NCBI GenBank assembly: GCA_025618425.1
Contig: CM046836.1
Location: 27,298,790 to 27,362,789 of the forward strand
Reading direction: 5' to 3'
Source of the DNA: Heliocidaris tuberculata
Lineage: Eukaryota > Echinodermata > Echinoidea > Camarodonta > Echinometridae
Length of the DNA stretch: 64,000 bases
Positions within the stretch are counted from its first letter, which is position 1; each line of letters starts with the position of its first letter. Shown here one piece after another: positions 23,156 to 35,800 of this stretch. Position numbers and translations under genes: made by a program. Below the pieces are notes generated by a model. It had not been told where the DNA came from and searched no databases. It saw only the letters and a program-made list of their open reading frames with translations.

Positions 23156-24844
23156 GTAAGATTTAGTCACATATGGAACATCGACTTTTCAAATCTTCAT
23201 TTTTGTTACAACTATTACTATTGTGTTTTGTTTTGTTTATTCAGTGTTCTAGAAACATAAGACAAGCTAAATATGCCCCTGAAATGTATACCTCTGCATT
23301 GACTGTTAGAGTTGTTCATGTTTCAATCTAATAATCTGTCTGTTAAGTTTTTTACATTTTTGAAAATCCTAAAAGTGGGCTTACATCCTTTCCTACTTTG
23401 AAAATAAAGATAAATTGATGGACCAATTTCAATGTGAACTTCTGACTTTTAAGTAAGATGTACCGCTTCATCTTTCGTCTTTTCATTTTGACTGGAAATT
23501 AAGGTAAATCATAATCATACGTCTTTTTCTTCACTTTTTACTAGATCATAGTTGCATGAATTCCAAGAAGGAAGGAGGAACAGAAGGAAAGAAGATGAAG
23601 AAAGCAGCGAAGAAAGAAACGCATGAGATGCATCACCTACCAATTGACAAGATGATGATAACACTAAAAATATGAGAAAATTGAGGGGGTTTTTTTTTTT
23701 TTTATTTTTTAATCACATTACAAGGGATCCAAGCATGGATTTTCAAGAAATCAACAGACGCCTCTGATCCTATTGTTATATGTGAACTGGTTTGGATGCG
23801 GGCTAGTGGTAAAACTTATAATTATGATTATATTGTGTTTCAAAAAAAAAAATGATTGTTTTTTGTGCAGAACAGTACTAAAACAGTCATTGAGGCAATC
23901 ATATGATAGAAAATATACAAGAAGAGGAGCATAACAATTTAATTTCAGGGGCGATTACACATCCAACATGTCGATGTTCAGTGAGTTGGGTACATGTACA
24001 ATTAGGACTAATTTGGAGAGATATGAATAATGGCATACAGTGCTTGCACCAGGCATGAGCAGATGGGACAGGAGTCAAATTTTATTAGTGAAATAATAAT
24101 TCTTGCTTTGCCACGGTGTGTCTCTCCCCCCCCCCCCCCCTCTCATATATTCCTTGCCCCTTAGCCCACCACTCCCCCAACTATTATATTGCTGCTGGTG
24201 ATACCTCTGATTACAATCATTGTAATTGTAAATATTAATATTGAAATACCAAACTGGATTTTTTTTTATACCAAAAGAACATGAGGAACTTACTGAATGC
24301 CATCTGGAATTTCTGCTACTTCTCTTTCCTGTTTCTTTTGCTTGTTGTACATTTGATATTAAGGTGACATTCTATTGTTCGTGTAGTTTTATTTATTGCC
24401 ATAAATAATGTTTACTTATTCATTAAATTGCATTCAAACAGGCCTGCTCTTGGTAATGCTGTTCTACGAGATCATTGTTTCCTTAGCATTTGGCTGTGAT
24501 AAATAGTAATTACGGAGTTTTTTTGTTGAATATAACTACTGTCATTATTTGTATAATGATGATGTTGAATGCTAATTTGTGCATGATTAACCCGCTTATC
24601 TGGTATATTTGACACCCACTTAGCCAATAGTAAAGTGTTATATGACACGAGTAATGCTACATCTTTATACATCAACCGTATTCTGCTGACAACCTTTTAA
24701 GTTGTAGAATTCTCAAAATGTATAAAAGTTCCCTTTTGGAATCGTATCTTCATCTAAATATCCTACATGCACTGTTTTGAAGTTAAATAAAACAAATTGA
24801 AATTTGCCTATAAATTCACTAAAAATTATATTGATTCAATCCGA
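23156..24844. other. No gene recognised
   Basis: AT-rich, with a T run at 23692-23710 and a dC run at 24127-24140. No coding support. Confidence 0.4.
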
Positions 24845-25020
24845 ATTCAAAGGCGTACTAGGCGGTGGTGGGGGGGGGGGGGGGGTGTTGGCTGCAGCTT
24901 CCCTGAGGATTTTGAAAGTGCCGATATTCGGGCAGAATTTTCACTCCGCCTGATCACAAAATTTAGAAAATAGTTGATATACTGGCAAGAATCATCACCC
25001 CCCCCCCCCCTCGCGAAAAT
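24845..25020. repeat. Fragment of the poly-G/GGCGTA repeat family
   Basis: Starts AGGCGTACTAGGCGG, then a dG run, then GCTGCAGCTTCCCTGAGGATTTTGAAAGTGCCGATATTCGGGC, which parallels modules in the 276-3848 element (near 2480-2540). It ends with a dC run. Confidence 0.5.
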
Positions 25021-25393
25021 GTACCCGTACACTTTTGTCTAAATTCATTGCAAATTCTTGTTACTTTAGATTGGATGAGATTGAGTTCGGATTAACAACA
25101 CTTTCATTGCAATTTCCGCCAAGCTACTATTATGTAAACTCAGGAAATAGTTTGATTTTTTTTTTTCAGTCACTTTTTGTGTTAATTTTTTGATCGTTAA
25201 CTAATAAAAATCCATGTGGAGCTGTAGACTTCGATTGACAAGACAGTGCCAGTTGGATTTGTATTTCATATATGTTTATACTCATGAGATTTGTAGTATG
25301 TGTAAAACAAGTTGAAATTCTTAGAGTAACATTAATGTGCTGAGAAATTAAGGGATTTCTGCATAATACATATATATCATATTTCAAAGCAAT

Positions 25394-25394
<1 letters not shown>

Positions 25395-25440
<46 letters not shown>
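25395..25440 (+). repeat. (GA)n microsatellite
   Basis: About 22 GA units. A second shorter run lies at 25505-25523 and a third at 25982-26016. Confidence 0.95.
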
Positions 25441-25979
25441 AGTAAGAGTGAAAGAAATAGATGATTCAAGAACAGGGGTTGTAGACTTATATATCTAGAA
25501 AGTAAGAGAGAGAGAGAGAGAGAAGAAGAAAGGTCGAGGTAATGAGAAGAGAGAAAGAAGAAAAAAGAAAGGAATCATCGGGTAAGCGAAATGGAGAAAG
25601 TAAGTAATTTATTCATGAGTTAATTAGAATACAAAATCGGTGAAATGGAGAGAGGGACAGAAGAAACAGTTCCACTGTGTGCAAACATTTTTGAACAAGT
25701 TACCACATATGCCTGTTTATTGAGGGCGGGGGGGGGGCACCTCCCCAAAATGGTTTAAATTTATTTGTTCCCCCACCACAGAAATAAAAAAAGATGAATG
25801 CAATGGTAATTAATTAACGAATAATAGGCCGTACATTAAAAAAAAGAAATAATGAATAATTACCCCCCCCCCCAAAAAAAAAAAAAAAAAAAAAAAGATG
25901 TTTCAAAAATAATTACAAGCATTTCATCTAAAATTTAAAAGATAATCAAAAGCAGGAAGTTGTTTATAAGTATGGCTTT

Positions 25980-26019
<40 letters not shown>

Positions 26020-26377
26020 TTCTATATTAACCAGAATGCGAGTCACAAATGACTGAGATAAGTTTAAAACAGACCCTCACAATAAAAACAAATAAATAAA
26101 GCGAATTTAACTTGCAAAGGATTTCGCGCCACACGCTCCGTTGGGACAGGAAGTTAACTTTTTGAACCCATCGCAGCCCTACGATGAGTCTGCGATCACC
26201 CTCTGAGCATCCGCCGCGTTGCGATGGGTTTGCGACGGGTAAACCCTTCGCAGGAGCTTTGTGAAATCGAAAAGCAACCCATCGTCCACGGGCGATGGGT
26301 TCAGGCTCTTACGATGGGTTCAAGCCCTTACGAAGGGTTAACGATGCATCGCAAGCGTTAGTGAAATCCTCCCCTGG

Positions 26378-27904
26378 GCTTCGTCTTATAAACACTTGCG
26401 ATTGATTCGAATCGATCGCAACTTGAAATCAATCGCAACTCCTATCTCTTAAGTACACAGTTGCGCTTAATTTCTAAACTCCAAAGCATGTAGAAACTTG
26501 GTACAAAGTAGGTAGGCCTATCCCCGCACCCCCTTTTTTTGGGTATATATTATGTAATGATTGCAAGCAATAGCCACTTCGGCATCACCAGATAATTGTT
26601 GACAGCTGGGCAAGCCAGCAGTCCCCACAAGAGAGTCCTGAATATACCAATCAAATCGGTTTGCTGCTGCTCATATAATATTATATGTCTCTATACTATT
26701 CAAAAACAAAACTAACAAAGCACTTCTATAACATAAAACAAAGATATTCATGGAGCATGTTGTATATAAATAATTACATGTCCATGCTTACCCCCTCCCC
26801 CATCCCCAATCAAAAAGAAGAAAGAAAAAAAAAATAGAAAGGAAAAGAAAAAGAAAAACATGAAGTTGAAGTACGACTTAAGAGTCTATATACATAATTT
26901 TGGTTATAAGGGAACATGTCTGCCTATATCCTACCCTATTTGTCCACAAGTTCTCCTCCCCTCTCAAATTGCACTCAAAACAATATCGACAAGCAATGTT
27001 TTATATCCCCCAAAACAACAGCAACAACAACAACAAAAGATACAACAGATGTATCATGTAAGCTCCCAGACGTATGGATGGTTTTGGGCGGGGCATCCAA
27101 GACCATTCTAAATGGGGAGGGAGGGGGGGGGGGGGGATGTGCAACCAAATTTGCTGACAAGGTAGCTGAAATTTTAATTTTCAAACAAGCCAAAACAACC
27201 AAAAAAGGGTCATAAGATGTGCCGACATAAAGTGAAGAGTATTTTTTAAAAGTCAACAGAGTGGTTAAGGAGGAAACTTTTCACAAATTTCCTACCCATC
27301 CTGCTCCCACTCCTGCTAAAATTAACCCAAATAAATTTTTATAAAGTAAAACTGGATTGAGCTTAATCTAACATGGCAGCAAAGATACGGAACATTAGAG
27401 ATTCTTTCACATTTTGAACTTTAAAACTCTAATCTATTCACTGCTTCCAATTAGAATTAGAGAAAATCCTAGAATTTAGCAAAGCAAACTAAAGTTAGGA
27501 TTTCTTTTGAATGTTGAACCTTTTAAACTGCTGTTTATGTACTCTTTCATATATTAGGGGGCAAAACATTTAACAAGATCCTGATATAACTTATATGCAA
27601 GGGAGCAAAGAAACCACAGTTAGAAAATTTTGAATTTTGAACCCCCTTAAAACACTAATTATTCACTATTTCCTATGAAATTACGACATTTGCGAGAGCT
27701 TTAGAAAGTTTTTTTTTCATCTTAAGCCATTCAAAAACGCTATTCTTATTCACTCTACCAATATTACCTTTATGGACCATGGGTTTTCCTCACCCCCCCC
27801 CCCTTTAGCTTTCTCTCTTCTGCGTTTTTTTCGCATCTTAAAGTGCTCCCAGGCCATCTCATAGTCCCTTGGATATCAGTATGCCACGGGGGGGGGGGGG
27901 GGGG
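26378..27904. other. Interior of outer foldback, no gene recognised
   Basis: Contains a dG run (27122-27136) in a poly-G-family fragment with CCAAATTTGCTGACAAGG (shared with 700-725), and (CAA)n near 27010-27040. No supported frame. Confidence 0.4.
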
Positions 27905-28709
27905 TGTTCTAAACCCCACTATCCAGTATCTTCAGGTGTTTGAGTATTATTATGACTATAACTTGACACCATTTTATGTATCCTGGGTATTCTTTAAATA
28001 GTTTCTGGATGCTTCTCATCGATTACCATGCACATTGATATCATAGCAATGGGGGCGGGGGCATGGACATCGCACGGGAGGGGTGTGGGGTGCAAGTTTT
28101 AAACTTGAGTGTAAATCATTAGTCATGACTATCACTTGAAACCAAGTCTCATATGATATATCATTGGACCAATAGTCTGTACTGGTTTCTGTAAAATCAA
28201 CCACGTCAGCCGTTGCTAATTAGGCACATGTACATCATCATGATCACGGCAATAATAAAGAGTTATTTATCAATAAAATATGATATAACTGTATTATATG
28301 ACATCACACTCGGTATTGAAATATTCAGTTGCACGCCGATAGCAATTAAGACTGAAATATTTGATTCTACACCTCGCAATGACACCGTTGCTAGGGAGAA
28401 GGCAGCCCTTAGCAACCAAGTTTTCACTCTTAAGCCAATATCAAAGTGTAAACTTTAGAACGCTATAACTTCTTTGCCAGAAAAGCAGCAAATTTGTAAT
28501 TTGCATAGGGTATTGACCATATGTCAGGGCAGTTTTTAAGGAAGTTCAAAGTCATTTTGTTACAAAGGCAATATAAATACGGAGGAAAATGTATTTTGGT
28601 GCAATTCATATTTTGGGGAAAATGATAAAAAATCACCTATTTGGCCCGAAATCGTTATGTAAATCATCACCAAGGCAATCGAATGTGGTACCATATCGTG
28701 GGGAATTTA
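27905..28709 (-). repeat. Right arm of the 8.6-kb foldback
   Basis: Inverted counterpart of 20115-20883, with CCAATAGTCTGTACTGGTTT, GGCAGCCCTTAGCAACCA and TCAAAGTGTAAACTTTAG complementary to the left arm. Confidence 0.75.
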
Positions 28710-29449
28710 TTATCATTATTATCTTTTTTCAGCAGCCTATTTCCGAGGTAGTCCACCTGAAAGTTGTGCAGGATGATCTTCCAAACAAGCTGATATCCAA
28801 CAACCTTTTACTACAGCCCGTGTCTCAACCCCCCCCCCCCCCCATGGGGTTTTGCCCCCTAGGTACAAGGAGCAATTCTGAAAAAAAGTATGACGAGGGT
28901 CAGAATTCTTAAAGCTGTGGTCTGCCAAGCACAAATTAGGAACTGATTAATTTTCCTTTTCGAGCAGCTCTGTATTAGTCTTGTATTGTAAATTTCATAG
29001 GCTTTCAATTTATTTGAAAGAGAATGTTTCATCACACCTACATGTACGCCCTATGGGAGATTATTACACATACATGCCCCTTCGTGGAATACAACCAAGA
29101 CAAAAGTTGATGAGGAATGTGTGTGATAATTTTCAGTTGATGCCAATTAGAGAGCTGACTTTTAAAAGCACTTTCAACTTCAAAATTCATCTCTAGTACG
29201 ATTTGATAAGATTTTCCTCAGACTGTTTCTCTCATTTCTCAGTTTTTACCCCCCAGAAGTTGCTATCGAAGCTCTCTTTCAACTATATTGAAAAAAAAAA
29301 AAATGTGGGAAATTTTGAAATACAGGCTTTAAAGGGAAAGTCCATCCTGGTATTAAGTTGATTTGAACAAATGAAGAAAAATGAGAGGAAGAGATTAGTT
29401 AAAGTTTGAATTGTCATGTTCTTAATGAAGGAATACATTTGTGTTTTTA
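28710..29449. other. No gene recognised
   Basis: A dC run (28830-28843) and an isolated TAAAGGGAAAGTCCATCCTG near 29330, which looks like one end of a palindromic repeat family. No coding support. Confidence 0.35.
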
Positions 29450-30559
29450 CAAGGGCGTAAACAGGTGGGGGACAGGGGGGACATGTCCCCCCCCCCCCAC
29501 TTTTAAAAGTGGAGGGGACATCATATCATTTGTCCCCCCCCCCACACTTTTGGGGTTCAAACCCATTACTAAAAACCTGAAAAGCACTTCCATCTTGTTC
29601 TTTTGCATGCCTTGAGTTTGAGAAATACTCAAATATAAATGTTCAACTGCCCTTGTTGACATTTGTTGCCTTGTTGAAATCATCCCAATCCTCTTCCCTC
29701 GCCATGCAGCACTGCCATGGCGCAGCGCGGCGCGCTGTTCGATCGAGTTGCAAATTTTATTCTAGATCTCGCCTAAAGCCGGCCGCCGCGTCAGGCCTGA
29801 CATGCTTGAGGGGGCCTGGGCTTAATTATAGGCCTTGCGCAGCACTATCGGGTGCAGTCCTGCGTACGCAGCATTTAAAGCTCATGTACAGTATTGGTAG
29901 CAAAAAGAAAATTGGAAAGAAACATGTTAAATATAGTCTCATGTTGTTCTCCTTGTATCAAAAGATGTCTGTAAGAGATCATTTGGTATTCCATCTATGA
30001 TTTCTGGTGAATTTCAGAGTAAATATCTGTAAGGAATGCTTGAATACTGCCATTATGCTAGGACCCTTCCACCCCCACGGCTCCCCGCACAGCAATCTTG
30101 GGGCTTCGCATAGAGACAGCGTTTGTGCACTGTGTGTAGCTACTCATTATTGGTTTTACATGTGTGTGTACAGTGTATAGCACATGCCTTTTTGCTGGGA
30201 TTTTACGTGCCTGTCCTGGCATATAAATTAGTTTTTGCCTCTTATTTGTTTAATATTAAACTTTAGGAGGCGAAATCTTCACAGTGTCTTAGTATTGCTA
30301 GTATCTTGCTATTTATCAACAAAAATTGAAGAAATCTGACGAACAATTTTGGACGGCTTACCAAAACTTTACATGACCTTTAAGCTTAGCCTTACGGCAA
30401 GCTTGCGCTGAGCTATGCTGCGTGTGCTGCTTACGTACGTTACGTCGATGGCAAAACTTCAAAAAGTCCCTACCGTGGGAGGGAGGGCATCCCCCTTCCA
30501 CACCTCCCTCACTCAATGTCCCCCCCCCCCCCACTTTTGAGAAGCTGTTGACGCCCTTG
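29450..30559. mobile_element. Element with CAAGGGCGTMAACAG termini, about 1.1 kb
   Basis: Left terminus CAAGGGCGTAAACAG (29450-29464). The right terminus at 30545-30559 is its complement with one mismatch. Both ends are followed inward by dC runs and ACTTTTRAGAAG/ACTTTTAAAAGT-type sequence, so the ends are foldback-like. The interior includes a CG-rich stretch (29697-29790). No intact coding frame. Confidence 0.55.
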
Positions 30560-31059
30560 GTGTTATACATGTTTAGTGTAAAAACTTCATTGTATTAATC
30601 ATTTTTTTTTTTTTTTAACTGCTGTCTGTTGTATAAACCCCATAATATCATGCAAATGAATAGTGTAGATAGAACAGAGATTTAATCAGAGTTTAACTTC
30701 TAATCACATTATCTATACTGATCTAAAAAGTAATATGACACACTCCGTTCACAAATTTTAAAACGTGACATTTATGAATATTTGTTAGAAATTCTTTCTT
30801 TATCATCTTTTTAATGGTTGATTTGATGGGAATTCAATAAAAACTACTTACATACTACACATAACCATATCTTTATACTAGCTGAAACTCGAGTGAGTAT
30901 CCATGTTTTTTTAATGCTTTAACTTTTCAATCCATTACATCATATTATTCACATTTTACAAATGATGAATCTCATACCAAAATGATATTTATCGACTTAT
31001 AAGCAATTTGAGATTTTTACAAAATAATAGAAATTATCCGATGTGGTATTCATAGAAAG

Positions 31060-31112
<53 letters not shown>

Positions 31113-32874
31113 CACGAATGAACATTTTTATTTTTGGGTATTAATGAGTTGATGATATATAATTATTTGATTATTTGGGGGGCGGGGGCATTTTTTTTTT
31201 TTTTTTTTAGTGTATCTGTGTGTAGGGGAAAGGGGGGGGGGGGGGAGGTAATCGAGGAATAAATATAAATGTTAATATTCAAATATCATTAAAGGTAACA
31301 GATAGTTTCGGGAGGCCATCAAAAACTTTTCGTTTCTTTGATTTTACTTAATAAAAAGCAGGGTACTAACATACCTAAGATGCTGTGAAGTTTTTTTCTC
31401 CTCAAGTGAAATATTTACTGAATGAGAGGTGAAAAGTAATAAAAATCCCTGGCCCAAAAAAGAGGGGATGTAAATTCAAACAACGGCCACACACACTACT
31501 CACATTAGGATTGCTGTGTGTATAGAATCCGCTACACATAGTTCGAAGCGCTGGGTTTATTGTGCGGGGAACCTTCGGGTGGATATGGTCTTAGCGTGAG
31601 GCAGTGAAAAGCCGTTATTAAGCGTTTCTTACAGATATTTACACTAAAATTTGTTCGAAATCGTGAATGGAATGTTAAATAATCTCGTACATGTGTCTTA
31701 TGATAAAAGGAGAGTAGTATGTGACTATGTTAGATAAGTTTCTTGCCAGTATGATTTTTGCTACCGAGACTGTCTATGAGCTTTAATTTAAATGTACAAG
31801 GCATTATATATGGTATACAATGTACATGTATATATACCGTACACGCCATGCATTGATTTGTATGTAGATTCTATCACTTTAATTAATGTATTTATCAGTG
31901 CAGAGCTTAAAAATTGTATTAGATTACAACTATACCATTAAATAACAGCTTGCTTAATTGATAATTTTTCGTGTGTCTGGCAATTGAATATTTTGGTAAT
32001 AGTCATGTATATATCTCTTATTTTTTATTATTATTATCTATTTTGTCTATGTAGATGATTTAAGCAGAAATAAATACTTAGTTGTCTTTTATCTTCTTCC
32101 CGTTTATGTGCCACCCACACAATATTCCTGTGCCCAATTCTATTTCTCAAGGGGTAGTTTTACCAACGTCTTGTAGCTTGTTTTACAACTGCCAGTAAAA
32201 GATTTCAACATACAGAAGATAAAGGGATTATCATTTAGGCAATTTAGAACTGGGTTATTACGCTATACTTAATTGATGACTTATTTCATATTTATAATCA
32301 TTTTGGGGGGGGGGGGGGGGGGGGTGAGAGAAACCTTTAATTTCAGACATGTTCCAGACTAATGAAGAAGTTTGCATCTCTTTTAATATTAGGGAAATGG
32401 CTTTTGCCTGATCATATAACCATGATAACATGTGGTCTATGTAGAGGTAAGGGCTTAACCAAAAGAGTATAAATACGAAGATTGCTCAGTCCCGAAATAA
32501 AGCACGCGTATATATTGTGGTACATGTCGATCAGACGGGAGGGAAAGGTTATAGTCTTTATCAAGATGTTTGTATTTTTTATTTTCTCTATTTTTTTTCT
32601 TCTTTTTCTGTATATCGCTTTTGGTAAAGCCGTAAAGGGCATAATTTTGATATTTTCCCTTCAAATACAAACTTATGTTCCATAACAGATAGGAATCAAC
32701 TCTAACTGCACCAGAGAGGAGAGGGAGAGAGTTGGGAGGGGGAGCTAGGAGAGTTGTTTGTGTTTTATTTGCTGTGAAATTTATATTAATATTTATGTGA
32801 TGGGGGGGGGGGGCGTGGTCCAAACATGCTCCCTGTTATTAAGCTGAAACTCTATATGAGCAAACACTGAGATA
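30560..32874. other. Intergenic, no gene recognised
   Basis: Holds (TA)n at 31062-31106, a T run at 31191-31209, and dG runs at 31229-31246, 32305-32324 and 32802-32813. Open frames are low complexity. Confidence 0.4.
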
Positions 32875-35800
32875 TAATAATAATAATAATAATAATTGGA
32901 TTTATATAGCGCCTTTTCCAAAGGATACAAGGCACTGTCACCTAAAGTCTATTCAAGTAAATTAAGAATTGTATAAGTAAGTTTTTAGATGTTTCTTGAA
33001 GATGTCAAGTGATGTGCTATTACGGAGAGATGCGGGGAGTCTGTTCCAAAGTTGTGGAGCAAGTGACTGAAAGGACTTGAAGCCAGCTTGTTTTCGGGAT
33101 TTTGGAATGACATAGGAAGGAGCAGAAGTAGAACGAAGAGAATATGATGTTCTCTGTTGCTGAAAGAGTGAGGAGATGTATTGAGGAAGTGTGGTTGACA
33201 GTGATTTGTAAGTCTGAACCAGTATACGGTATTGTATTCTCTTAGAAACGGGAAGCCAGTGAAGTTCATTGAGTAATGGAGTGACGTGGGACCATTTTGG
33301 TTTTTGACATATTAGACGAGCACACTTATTCTGAAGACGTTGAAGTCTGCCCAGGTCCTGTTTACTGATGACCCCAAGCAAACATCCACCATAGTCAAGC
33401 CTGGATAGCACAAGTGCTCTAACAACATTATGACAAGTGTCTTTATTTAAGTACCCCCTGATGCGATTGAGGTTGTAAATTTGCCAATTGAGGGTACGAC
33501 ACAAGTTTGTTACATGGTCAGACATTTTCATTTCCTTATCAAAGACAACACCCAGATCCTTGATTGTTGAAGACATTGGGATGTCTAGATCATCAATAGA
33601 AAATGAAAGGTCATTGAACCGATTCAAGTCGGTGGATGATGCAGCAATGAAGAACTCAGTTTTACTGGAATTCAACTTCAATTTATTACTGACAAGCCAT
33701 GATTGTATGTCTTCTAAGCACTTCGAGATACGGTAGTATGCGCAAGCTGCATCTCCAGGCTTGGTAGGATCAAAAATGGTAAACATCTGGATGTCATCAG
33801 CATACACATGGTATTGAACTGAATGCTGGCTGATGATGTTACCAATACACCTAATGTAATATGTAAATAACTGTGGCCCAACAATTGACCCTTGCGGTAT
33901 CCCAAATTCCAACCTTTTGTCACTGGAGAATGATCCATTGACATGGACTCTACAAGACCTGTTGCTAAGATACGATTTGAACCAGGAAAGGACATTATCT
34001 CGTAGACCGAAGTCATCGGCCAGCCTATGAGAGAGAATTGTGTGGTCCACCGTATCAAAGGCGGATGAGAGGTCCAGCATTAATAAGAAAACAGCTTGCC
34101 TGTTGTCGATTGCACAAAGTACGTCATTCTGCAGTCGAATGAGTGCAGTCTCAGTACTATGTGCCACGCGATATGCAGACTGCATAGGATCAAGCAAATC
34201 ATTACGGTTGACAAAGTCGGACACCTGTTTAGAAACAGCCTTTTCGATTAATTTGCCTAAAAATGGTATGTTGGAAAAAAATGATTTAGGTCTGTAACTA
34301 CCTAAATCATTTTTGTCCAGAGAGGACTTCTTCAATACTGGTGTAATGATAGACGATCTAAGTCTCTCTGGGAAAACACCGGTAGACAGTGATAGATTCA
34401 CGATACGTAACAGTACTGGAAGTAGAACTGGCAAATGTTTCTTAACCAGCCATGTTGGCATGGGATCCAAAGTACAAGATTTGGAAGGACATTTAGAAAT
34501 CATACACTGCAAGACATTTTCACTCACAAAATCAAACTGAGAAAAAGTTGAGTCAGGTTCACATGTGTTTGAGGATACAGTAGGAACATTACGTTTTGTT
34601 GGAACAGTGCTCTCTATATCGCCCCTAATTTTAGATACCTTACTGACAAAGTAATTTGAAAAATCTTCAGCAAGATCAGAAGAGTTTGTACATACAGGAA
34701 GAACATTACTACTGACATTAAGCAATTCATTGACAGTCTTATACATGTCCTTGGTATTACATGAAGAAAGTCTGACATGATAATAGTCTTTCTTGGCAGA
34801 GACAACCACATCACATACAGTCCGTTGAGCTTCAATATACAGTCTGCGATCAGTATTTGACTTTGTCTTGCGCCAGCGTCTCTCTGCACGCCGTCGGGCA
34901 CGTCGAGCTTCCATCACTTTATCGGTGTACCAGCTAGGCTTTACTCGAACTGACAGTGTCCTTGTAGTTGCGGGGGCGTGAGCGTCAAGAACTTCACGAC
35001 AAGCTTCGTTGTACCGAAGCACAAGATCATCGATGTTACTACTGTCACAATCCATAATTGAGTTCATTCTGTTGGATAGATCCTGAGAGAACTGCTCGTG
35101 ATCTATTGACTTAAACTTCCGGAGAACACGAATGTCACTAGAAGGAGCTAATTTCTTCAGATCAAGATCAAACTTTATCATGGAGTGATCAGAGTGCAGA
35201 ATCTGATCTACGAAGCATGTCGTAATGAGAGTGTCACTGTCCTTAACGATGATGAGGTCAAGGGTATGTCCAAGACGATGTGTAGGCCCTTGAACAAGCT
35301 GCTTGTAGCCAAGCGAGGTCAGCAACGAGTTCATATTTCTCACCTCCGGCTTACTAGGACAGTCCATATGGAAGTTAAAATCCCCCATGACCACCAGTCT
35401 GTTCGGCAGCAAATCGGCACAGCTGAGGACCTCCTCGAATTCCTCAAAAAACGTAGAAGATGGCACTGAGCCAGAAGGAGGTCTGTAGATAACCAGGAAG
35501 TTCACGTTGGGGTTTCTAAATAAAGCAAATTCAAATGAGCTAGCTTCCGGGAGAGTATCGGAACAGTCCTTCAGCTTTAGACTGCTGTCATATACTGCAG
35601 CGATCCCTCCACCCCTACGTGAAGTTTTTCGCGGAAGACTGAGAGCGGAGAAACCAGGTGGACAAATCTCACCAAGGATGACCCGGTCATCCTCCTTGAG
35701 CCAAGTCTCCGTTATGAAGATGATGTCATAGTTGTTATCGATAATTGAATCACACAGTAAGTCGCTCTTGTTGCGGATTGACTGACTATTCCAAAGACAT

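Larger units (their letters stand above)
21170..26377. mobile_element. Transposon-like element with 21-bp perfect terminal inverted repeats
   Basis: The termini at 21170-21190 and 26357-26377 are perfect inverted copies beginning CCAGGGGAGGATTTCACTAA. Both subterminal regions (21190-21300 and 26150-26356) carry multiple copies of a CCATCG/CGATGGGTT-type motif, as is usual for transposase-binding arrays. The interior has exon-like pieces (21419-21451, 23071-23155) but no intact transposase. No clean target duplication is visible. Confidence 0.6.
20115..28709. mobile_element. Second giant foldback element, about 8.6 kb
   Basis: The arms at about 20115-20883 and 27905-28709 are diverged inverted copies. 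The left starts TAAATTCCCCACAATATGG and the right ends with the complement. Shared internal landmarks are GGTACCACATTCGATTG, AAGTTTACACTTTG, GTTGCTAAGGGCTGCC, a dC/dG run beside GTTGCTATGATAT, and AGGGTTTAGAAC. The arms differ by many substitutions and by homopolymer length, so the element is old. I could not fix a target duplication. The 7-kb interior includes another transposon (21170-26377). No transposase frame for the outer element was found. Confidence 0.7.

Noticed and set aside
33488..35731. Several 70-115-codon frames on the + strand
   Set aside because: Antisense shadows of the LINE ORF on the minus strand.
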